Positions 1 through 6,613 of a DNA stretch of 64,000 nt are shown here, piece after piece; position 1 is the stretch's first letter, and each line of letters begins with the position of its first letter. The notes below the pieces were generated by a model that searched no databases, had not been told where the DNA came from, and was given only the letters and a program-made list of their open reading frames with translations. The stretch lies in assembly GCA_965224105.1 (NCBI GenBank), contig CBDCYH010000002.1, forward strand, positions 1,054,001 through 1,118,000. Reading direction: 5' to 3'. The stretch is from CBDCYH01 sp965224105. GTDB taxonomy: Bacteria; Bacteroidota; Rhodothermia; Rhodothermales; JABDKH01. The position numbers and the translations under genes are program-made.

Positions 1-743
1 AGATCCGCACCATCAAGGATCGTAACAGCACCGGGTATCCGCTCAATGACCTGTGTAAAGTCAGCATTGTAGACTGTTTGGCCGGAGCAGACAACACCAA
101 CCTCCGCCAATGCTCCAACGTGAATGGATCGAGGGCCGAAACAACCCACATCCACAGTGCTGACCAGAGTATCCGAGGTCGTGCTGATTACCGAAACTGT
201 TTTGCCGGCACCAAATCCCCAATTGGCGACAAACAAGGACGGACCCACAAGAGCCAGGCCTTCCGGATTGCTTCCTACATCAATTGTCGACGTCACAGTG
301 TTCGTTGCCAGATCGATTACGCTCACCGTTCCACCCGCAAAATTTTGCTTGTAGAGATTCGTAACGTACGCTTTCGTTTCTGAGACGGCCAACATGTAGC
401 GCGGGCTCACCACTCCAGTTATTTGCCCAGTGCGTGTATTCGTAGCCAGGTCGTAGACATCAATGCGATCGGCAGTATTCGACATCACATACAGTTTGCC
501 ATTGTGCTCATAGATGCTCTGGATGATCGACGCTAATCCGGATGCCAAGGACAGGGTCGATCCAGAATCAACATCGTAAGAAGTTACGCTTCCGTTCCCA
601 TCGCTAAAGTTTCCCTGGTTGGCGACTAGAATTCTTGCCACCTGGTCCGAGGGCTCTGTGCCTGAATCGCAGCCACCCAGAAATAGCAGTAGTACTAGAA
701 TGAATGCGAATGTCCGACCGCTATTGCTTTCTATTTTTTCCAT
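1..743 (-). CDS. BtuG-like YncE-type beta-propeller lipoprotein (partial, runs off the left edge)
   Basis: The reading frame is open from an ATG at 743 to the window edge, giving about 247 residues without a stop. The N-terminus is a lipoprotein signal: a hydrophobic stretch ending in the lipobox LFLGGC (Cys about residue 25), then an acidic, Ser-rich linker. The rest reads as YncE/NHL propeller blades, with repeated units such as VIDLATNTVTSTIDVG and PEGLALVG followed by LFVANWG. The start overlaps the 3' end of the BtuB-like receptor by 23 bp, so the two are probably translationally coupled and under the same cobalamin riboswitch. In Bacteroides, BtuG is a surface YncE-like propeller lipoprotein that captures B12 for BtuB; the same role is inferred here. 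The C-terminal blades lie outside the window. Confidence 0.8.
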   Translation of the reverse strand, partial: MEKIESNSGRTFAFILVLLLFLGGCDSGTEPSDQVARILVANQGNFSDGNGSVTSYDVDSGSTLSLASGLASIIQSIYEHNGKLYVMSNTADRIDVYDLATNTRTGQITGVVSPRYMLAVSETKAYVTNLYKQNFAGGTVSVIDLATNTVTSTIDVGSNPEGLALVGPSLFVANWGFGAGKTVSVISTTSDTLVSTVDVGCFGPRSIHVGALAEVGVVCSGQTVYNADFTQVIERIPGAVTILDGAD

Positions 744-2622
744 TGAATTGCATGAGCAGTTTAACTGAATAATTCCGCAGCGGCATCGGGTAGTTCTGAA
801 CAACCGCATACCGGGCGTTAAATAGATTGTGCACGTCAACGATAAGGCTCAGATGATGCCGGCGATAGGGAAATACGAATCCCACTCCCATGTCGGACGT
901 CAGGAATGCAGGCAGCCGCTCACTGCCCCCGGCTGTCACATTTTGCGTCCCGGTAAACCCGACTGTTGCATTCGCCTTTAGCCCTCCCCTACGCACTCCA
1001 ACCGAAGCATTCGCCTTCTGTCGCGGAGTGTACCGTAGTTGCCGATGTTGGGTACGATCCATGTCAACTACGCTAACAAACGAATATGTAACCTTGCCAT
1101 TGATCGAGGTGGCGCCAACATCGGTCACAGGTACATCGAACACCAGATCGGCTCCGAACGCTCTAGTCCTCGCGACATTTTGAGGCGTCCACAGCCCGCC
1201 AATATCCGTCGACCACACTATTTGGTTGGACATGGAACGAAAGAATATGGATACATCAAACAGAAGGTTCGTCGTCGGGGCAATCAGAACCCCAACGTCG
1301 GTCGTCCAACCGTCCTCCGGCTTCAGGTCCGGATTACCACGCGCTCCAGCCGATCGCCAGTACAGATCGTTGAAGGACGGAATGCGCTGCACCCTGCCAG
1401 CACTCGACCGGATCCTGGCCGCGTTGTCCACACGAACATTTGCCCCAACCCTGGGTGACAGCGAAACACCTCTCGACTTGCCGGTCGAGCGCACATCGGC
1501 ATTAACTCCCGGATACAGAACAACCCTCCTCGATGCAATTTCGCCTTCAAGATTGATCGCATATGTCTGGCGCGAAGGCACACTGGATGGAATTGCCGGA
1601 TGAGTTACGTCGGCAAATTCCCCTCGGAGGCCCATTGAAAATGTGTGCGGTCCGAAAGGATGTGCGAGTCGGATCACCGCTGTGGCAAGATTGCTCTTGC
1701 CCGTGTCGTCTACTCCAGATACGGGATTTTTGTAGCGGATGAAACCTGATTGATACATCGCTCTACCTTGGAACGAGCCAAGGCCGAGGGACGCGTCGTG
1801 CGACATCCAGACCCTCCTCGATCTATCCTCCTGACGTTCACCAAACGAACTACCACCGGCAACCCCTGGCAGTCCTCTCTCCCTTTGGCTGGTCTGGAAC
1901 GAAACTGTGCTCCGTCCATCTATTGTCGCCAACCGCGCAACAACGCCCGATGCTGTGTGATCCGCATTTTTCCGCGTTTGATAGGCTGACGGAAAAGCAG
2001 CTTCATTCAGGAATTCAAAGTCACCATCCGATCGGCTGAACCTACCTGCTACCAGGAATTTAACCGGCCCTTGTACGGAACCAATCGAAAGACCACCTCC
2101 CCTTGTACCAAACGACCCGGAGCTAAGATGAGCGGTAGCTTGATTCGTGCTTGGAAGGTATGGCAACAACTCGATCCGGCCTCCCGCGGCTCCGGTTCCT
2201 ACGCCGCCCGCATGGGCACCGGTGATGACTTCGACCGCTTCCACCCCAAGCACATCTACAATACTCGCATCCACCTGACCCAACTGCGGGTTGGTAATAC
2301 TGATTCCGCCCAAAAGGACATCAGTTTGAGACGAATTGCCTCCTCTAGAGGATATAAGCGCTATCCCGCCGGGACCATATTGCCGAAAATGTATGTGGGA
2401 AAGAGACCTCAGCGCGGTTGACAAACTCCCACCTGCTCGCTCAAGCTCGTCGAGCTGAATGAAGTCTATTCTCGACGGCGCCTCCATCGTTGCCGTCGAC
2501 CTTGCTGCCGTAATGGTGAGCTCCGGCAGCGCAACAACCGAATCTTTCGTCGCGGTTTGCGCGGACAACAGCGACGGCGCAATCAGTAGCAAACAAAGAA
2601 TTTGGTGAAATGTCCTAAACAA
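721..2622 (-). CDS. btuB: TonB-dependent outer-membrane receptor, BtuB-like (vitamin B12)
   Basis: This is a beta-barrel receptor of about 633 residues. A signal peptide ending LLSAQ is followed by a TonB-box-like segment (PELTITAARS), a plug domain (about residues 40-150) and a 22-strand-type barrel of aromatic-rich alternating segments. The last strand (VKLLMQF) carries a short basic tail. The substrate is inferred from the cobalamin riboswitch directly upstream and the BtuG-like lipoprotein directly downstream. The start is uncertain. A TTG at 2661 is in frame but lies upstream of a hairpin that looks like the riboswitch expression platform. The TTG at 2622, just past the hairpin, gives a clean signal peptide (MFRTFHQILCLLL) and is preferred. 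The family is certain; the B12 substrate is likely. Confidence 0.85.
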   Translation of the reverse strand: MFRTFHQILCLLLIAPSLLSAQTATKDSVVALPELTITAARSTATMEAPSRIDFIQLDELERAGGSLSTALRSLSHIHFRQYGPGGIALISSRGGNSSQTDVLLGGISITNPQLGQVDASIVDVLGVEAVEVITGAHAGGVGTGAAGGRIELLPYLPSTNQATAHLSSGSFGTRGGGLSIGSVQGPVKFLVAGRFSRSDGDFEFLNEAAFPSAYQTRKNADHTASGVVARLATIDGRSTVSFQTSQRERGLPGVAGGSSFGERQEDRSRRVWMSHDASLGLGSFQGRAMYQSGFIRYKNPVSGVDDTGKSNLATAVIRLAHPFGPHTFSMGLRGEFADVTHPAIPSSVPSRQTYAINLEGEIASRRVVLYPGVNADVRSTGKSRGVSLSPRVGANVRVDNAARIRSSAGRVQRIPSFNDLYWRSAGARGNPDLKPEDGWTTDVGVLIAPTTNLLFDVSIFFRSMSNQIVWSTDIGGLWTPQNVARTRAFGADLVFDVPVTDVGATSINGKVTYSFVSVVDMDRTQHRQLRYTPRQKANASVGVRRGGLKANATVGFTGTQNVTAGGSERLPAFLTSDMGVGFVFPYRRHHLSLIVDVHNLFNARYAVVQNYPMPLRNYSVKLLMQFNGKNRKQ

Positions 2623-2654
2623 AAGAATTCCCCATCTCCTGGAGATGGGGAATT
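2612..2654 (-). terminator. Riboswitch expression platform: perfect inverted repeat with U-rich tail
   Basis: Positions 2626-2654 form a perfect inverted repeat with 14-nt arms around one central base. On the transcribed minus strand it is followed by CTTTTGTTTA. It lies between the B12 aptamer and the preferred btuB start, so it is probably the OFF-state intrinsic terminator. It also contains AGGAG, which could act as the ribosome site of the TTG at 2622, so control could be translational instead. Confidence 0.65.
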
Positions 2655-2710
2655 GGCACAAGCATTTCGCGGCAACACCCTTTCCCTCTATCCCGGAGGT
2701 TAAGATGATT

Positions 2711-2891
2711 GCACGACGGCAGGTCTCCTGGCTCTAAGATGTTCACAGCCTGCTCTCTACGAAAACCTTCCCTCTTGCGAAGTGGAATGCGTATCAACAA
2801 CCAGGCATCATCTATTTACAGTTGCGGGAACAGCTCGACTCCCTTGCGGGGCCGATTCCCTTTTAATCCGCCACGGGCGGAACCTTCATGC
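2711..2891 (-). promoter_or_regulatory. Cobalamin (B12) riboswitch aptamer
   Basis: Read on the minus strand, the leader has the hallmarks of the cobalamin aptamer in order: GGTTCC near the 5' end, AAAGGGAA, the CCCGCAACTGTAA core, AGAGGGAAGG, and the B12 box AGCCAGGAGACCTGCCGTC (2715-2734). A closing P1 helix can be drawn between GCATGA (2886-2891) and TCGTGC (2711-2716), with one G-U pair. The aptamer ends about 90 nt before the preferred btuB start, with the hairpin at 2626-2654 between them. It should repress receptor and lipoprotein expression when adenosylcobalamin or a related cobalamin is plentiful. Confidence 0.93.
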
Positions 2892-2939
2892 CAAACAATA
2901 AAGAACGTTTTGGAGAATACAACCTTTGGAAAATAAATG

Positions 2940-4340
2940 CTAATTGAGGATTACCGATTCGCCGTATTCAGGAATAGAGATTTTTCCGAAGCCTCGATCC
3001 TGCATGGCTGTCTTCAGGATTTGCTGCCTCTCCAGGACACCGTGCACAAGGAAAATATTCTTCAACCGCTCGACGTCTAACATCTCAGCAAAATCAATCA
3101 ACCCGGGTTCATCCGCGTGAGCGGAATAGCTATTCATAACAACAATATCCGAACGTACAGGGTGTCGCTCTCCAAATATTTTGATCTCGGCTACCCGGTC
3201 GACAAGTTGCTTCCCGAGAGTTCCATCCGCACAATATCCTACGATCATAACGGTATTCCTTTTATTCTCAACGTTGTTGCGTAGGTGGTGCAGAATGCGC
3301 CCCGCCTGACACATACCAGAGGCCGAAATAATTATCATCGGCTCTTTCATTTCGTTGAGCTCTTTGGATTTCTCAACATCGCGCACGTATTGCAATCTCT
3401 CAAAACCGAACGGATTCTCATCTTCAATCATGTACTCGCGCAACGCGCGGTCATAACATTCGGGGTGAGAGAGATAAACACCTGTGGCATTCACTGCCAG
3501 GGGCGAGTCTACAAATGCCGGAATCTCTGGAAGCCTTCCCTCATTCCACAACTGATCCAGTGCGTGCACAATCTCCTGCGTCCTTCCTACAGCAAACGCG
3601 GGGATAATTACCTTTCCGCCACGTTCGGCGGTCGCTCGTACCACTTCCAGTAGACCTTCTTTTGCCCGCTCTCTACCTTCGTGAACCCTTCCTCCGTACG
3701 TGGACTCCATAATTAGGTAATCACAGTCCTCCATTTTTTGAGGATCACGCAGAATTGGCCGATCAGGCGAACCGATGTCGCCCGTAAAACCGAGTTTTGT
3801 GGTCTTTCCGTTTTCGGTAATCGTTAGGACCATCGTTGCGGACCCCAGAATGTGGCCGGCGTCCCGATACTCAACCGTCACCCCTTCGACCGGCGAAAAT
3901 GGTTGTCCGTAGGATATTGCGCTGAAGTGTTTGAGGACCCGCTCTGCATCTTCCATACTGTAGAGTGGCACCACTTCCGGCTGTCCCTTCTTTCTCCTTT
4001 TCTTGTTATAGAACTTCGCATCCTTCTCCTGGATGTGAGCGGAGTCCAACAGCATGAGCGAACATAAACTATACGATGCGTGCGTCGTGTAAATAGTCCC
4101 GCGAAATCCATCGGCGAACAATTTGGGGAGCAAGCCCGAGTGATCGATGTGTGCGTGCGAGAGGAGCACAACATCAATCGTCGACGGATCAAAAAGAAAA
4201 ACTTTGTTCAGTTTCTCGGCCTCGACACGTCGCCCCTGATAGAGCCCGCAGTCAAGCAAAATCTTTTTGCCGTTATTTAGCTCGATGAGATGCTTGGAGC
4301 CGGTTACCGTTTGCGCAGCACCACAGAAGGTTAGTTTCAT
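2940..4340 (-). CDS. Metallo-beta-lactamase/beta-CASP family RNA hydrolase
   Basis: This 466-residue protein has the MBL fold with the zinc motif HAHIDH at residues 62-67. Later metal ligands lie around DAGHILGSA and GFTGDIG. A beta-CASP insert follows, then a C-terminal segment with SASGMCQAGRILHHL and NSYSAHAD, as in the CPSF-73/RNase J-related MBL-RMMBL group. This architecture processes or degrades RNA in the cytoplasm in characterised members; the substrate here is unknown. It has no signal peptide. The gene starts at an ATG at 4340, diverges from the beta-lactamase-fold gene with 142 bp between them, and is followed by the B12 leader region. It is full length for the family. Confidence 0.9.
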   Translation of the reverse strand: MKLTFCGAAQTVTGSKHLIELNNGKKILLDCGLYQGRRVEAEKLNKVFLFDPSTIDVVLLSHAHIDHSGLLPKLFADGFRGTIYTTHASYSLCSLMLLDSAHIQEKDAKFYNKKRRKKGQPEVVPLYSMEDAERVLKHFSAISYGQPFSPVEGVTVEYRDAGHILGSATMVLTITENGKTTKLGFTGDIGSPDRPILRDPQKMEDCDYLIMESTYGGRVHEGRERAKEGLLEVVRATAERGGKVIIPAFAVGRTQEIVHALDQLWNEGRLPEIPAFVDSPLAVNATGVYLSHPECYDRALREYMIEDENPFGFERLQYVRDVEKSKELNEMKEPMIIISASGMCQAGRILHHLRNNVENKRNTVMIVGYCADGTLGKQLVDRVAEIKIFGERHPVRSDIVVMNSYSAHADEPGLIDFAEMLDVERLKNIFLVHGVLERQQILKTAMQDRGFGKISIPEYGESVILN

Positions 4341-4482
4341 TCGCAGGTCATGGAATATTGTTTATCATGCCGAAAATAGGAAACCGAAACTGGATTCCTA
4401 GGTCCAGAAAATCTGAGCAACAAGATGCTCTCCCGTTCAAAGCCAGGGTACTGTTCGACCTTTCCACACGGGAGCAACAGCA

Positions 4483-5316
4483 ATGAACGATGCAGTGAAG
4501 ATCAAGATTAAAACTTTGGCGCGACAATTCCCTGCGGCCACCATCGCAGTTGCAGCCCACGACGGTAAACTAGATCGGGGTTTTGAAATTCTCGGCGACC
4601 GGGTATTTCACGCAGCGAGTACGATGAAAATCCCCATTATGTATGAGGTTTATCGGCAGGCGGCTGGCGGAGGAAAGCAGTTATCCGATTCTTTGCTCGT
4701 AACCAATTCTTTCCGGTCAATAGTAGACGGGAGTACTTTCAGCATTGCGATTGATCACGATTCTGATGGTTCACTGTTTGACCATATCGGCGAATTGGTT
4801 ACCGTCAACGAGCTGGTCAACAAGATGATAACTGTCTCGTCAAATTTGGCAACGAACATTCTGATTGATCATTATGGGGCGGCCAATGTGCAATCGCTTA
4901 TCGACTCACTCGGCACCACCAAGATGCGTGTACTCCGTGGAGTCGAAGACGGAAAAGCCTTCGACAAGGGATGGAGTAACACGTGCACTGCTTCTGATCT
5001 CGTCGTTTTACTACGCCGCCTGGCAGAACGTCGGGTTGTTGATCCGCGCAGCGATGCGGAGATGCTCGACATCCTGTTGTCGCAAGAATTCCGAAACATG
5101 ATTCCGAGCGGACTCCCGCCTGGAATAAGCGTGGCTCACAAAACTGGGCAGATCACCAATAACAATCACGATGCTGCAATCCTGTTTCCTTCGGGACCAA
5201 CAGCCGTAGATGATTGGATTGTTCTGGTGATTCTAATAGAAGGTATATCTGATCACGAGACCTCTGCTTCCCTTGGCAGCGAGATCGCTAAAACAACCTT
5301 CGAGTATTTTCGCTAG
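4483..5316 (+). CDS. Class A beta-lactamase-fold serine hydrolase (beta-lactamase2 family), no signal peptide
   Basis: The 277-residue protein carries the three active-site elements of the class A penicillin-recognising fold: S46-T-M-K49, S119-S-N121 (in the SDN position) and K220-T-G222. The expected omega-loop ExxLN is not obvious; the equivalent region reads VEDGKAF, as in many uncharacterised beta-lactamase2 hydrolases. The mature domain begins almost at the first codon and no export signal is visible, so as written it would be cytoplasmic. Whether it hydrolyses beta-lactams, acts on peptidoglycan-derived peptides or is an esterase cannot be told from sequence. The last 4 bp overlap the convergent gene at 5313-5627. 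Confidence 0.85.
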   Translation: MNDAVKIKIKTLARQFPAATIAVAAHDGKLDRGFEILGDRVFHAASTMKIPIMYEVYRQAAGGGKQLSDSLLVTNSFRSIVDGSTFSIAIDHDSDGSLFDHIGELVTVNELVNKMITVSSNLATNILIDHYGAANVQSLIDSLGTTKMRVLRGVEDGKAFDKGWSNTCTASDLVVLLRRLAERRVVDPRSDAEMLDILLSQEFRNMIPSGLPPGISVAHKTGQITNNNHDAAILFPSGPTAVDDWIVLVILIEGISDHETSASLGSEIAKTTFEYFR

Positions 5317-5627
5317 CTTCGGATGCGTCTCGCTATCCGGGTTATCTGCTCTTTTTCTGGCAGGTCGTCCTCGTCCAATTTGATCCTCCCCTCGGGCTCC
5401 ACCACCTCGTCGTACATCTGGCTGGTGACGATGGTCTCCAGATTCTGGATTCGCTCCACAAGATTCTGACGCTCGCGGTCCATCTCGATCAGCCTGTCTG
5501 ACAGATCGCCCACTTCGCCGGTGAGGTTTGCTGTTGATTCAATCTGGGCTTTCTTGAATTTGAGCCATTCGCTGAAGGCCCCAGCGCAGATCGCAGCGAT
5601 CGGTATCAGTACCCAAACAAATCCCAT
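5313..5627 (-). CDS. Small membrane-anchored coiled-coil protein (PspB-like layout)
   Basis: This 104-residue protein has an N-terminal transmembrane helix (FVWVLIPIAAICAGAF, residues 3-18). It is followed by a long heptad-rich, charged helix up to about residue 70 and an acidic then basic tail (DEDDLPEKEQ...RIARRIRS). The layout recalls PspB-type envelope-stress proteins, but I cannot assign it to that family from sequence alone. An ATG at 5627 is preceded by GGAG at good spacing. It is transcribed divergently from rnc (78 bp apart) and converges on the beta-lactamase-fold gene with a 4-bp tail overlap. Confidence 0.75.
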   Translation of the reverse strand: MGFVWVLIPIAAICAGAFSEWLKFKKAQIESTANLTGEVGDLSDRLIEMDRERQNLVERIQNLETIVTSQMYDEVVEPEGRIKLDEDDLPEKEQITRIARRIRS

Positions 5628-5705
5628 ATTGTATTCTCCGTAGTGTGTAATCTAGTTCAGAATCGGGGAACAGTTGCCGATAAAAATACTTGACCCTTCC
5701 TAGAA

Positions 5706-6491
5706 ATGGCTGAAAAATCATCCATAATCACGATACTCAAAAGACTCTGGGGTAGCAAATCGACTGACCGTCGCAATGCTCCGTCGGCTGCATCCGGAGA
5801 ACGCTTCGCTCGCATCGCTGAACTCCTTGGCGAGCCAGCTGGTCAACTTGATTTGTACAATCAGGCTTTGCGCCATCGCTCCCTTCTCCGCAGAAAAACA
5901 GATACTCGGCTGGTTTCAAATGAACGTCTTGAATTCTTAGGAGACGCAGTTTTGGGGATGGTTGTTGCAGAGCACCTGTATTCACGATACAGGTCAGAGA
6001 ACGAAGGCTATCTAACCAAGATGAGGGCGAAGATCGTTAACGGAAAGTCGCTGGCAACGTGCGCCAGGGCAATTCATTTAGGGGAACTAGTCCTGATGAG
6101 CGAAAACACCAGCAGTCTTGCCGGCAGAACAAACGACAGCATTTTGGCTGATGCCTTTGAGGCTTTCATCGGGGCGATGTACCTGGACAAGGGGCTCCCG
6201 ATTGCAAAAAAGTTCATCCACGCACACGTCCTGTCCCACTTGAACCTGGAACTTCTGGCCATTACCCACACAAACTTCAAGAGTGCTCTTCAGGAACTGG
6301 TGCAAGGACGAGGGCTCCCTCAACCAAAGTATCGCGTTGTCAAAGAATCGGGACCGAGTCACGCACGCCAGTTCGAGATCGAGGTGGATGTTGACGGGAA
6401 GCCTATGGGCAAAGGGACGGCTGGATCCAAGAAGATGGCCGAGCAGCAAGCTGCCAAGGTTGCACTCGATCTCCTGAGCGAACCTGCCTGA
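5706..6491 (+). CDS. rnc: Ribonuclease III
   Basis: This 261-residue endoribonuclease cleaves double-stranded RNA and acts in rRNA maturation. The RNase III signature NERLEFLGDAVL spans residues 72-83, with the second acidic cluster at DSILADAFEAFIGAMYLD. A C-terminal dsRNA-binding domain (NFKSALQELVQ... to ...KKMAEQQAAKVAL) is intact. An N-terminal extension of roughly 30 residues, rich in Ser and Arg, precedes the catalytic domain. A short imperfect GCAC/GTGC hairpin followed by six T residues at about 6491-6517 may end transcription, but it is weak. Confidence 0.96.
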   Translation: MAEKSSIITILKRLWGSKSTDRRNAPSAASGERFARIAELLGEPAGQLDLYNQALRHRSLLRRKTDTRLVSNERLEFLGDAVLGMVVAEHLYSRYRSENEGYLTKMRAKIVNGKSLATCARAIHLGELVLMSENTSSLAGRTNDSILADAFEAFIGAMYLDKGLPIAKKFIHAHVLSHLNLELLAITHTNFKSALQELVQGRGLPQPKYRVVKESGPSHARQFEIEVDVDGKPMGKGTAGSKKMAEQQAAKVALDLLSEPA

Positions 6492-6613
6492 CGCACCTGG
6501 CGTGCCTTTTTTAAGCCCGGTCCCAAATACACCATTATTCCGCAGAACAGAAGTCGCCAATGCGGTATAATCCGTCGGCAATTCCTGCTCAAACCAACAA
6601 TTCATTCCTCTAG

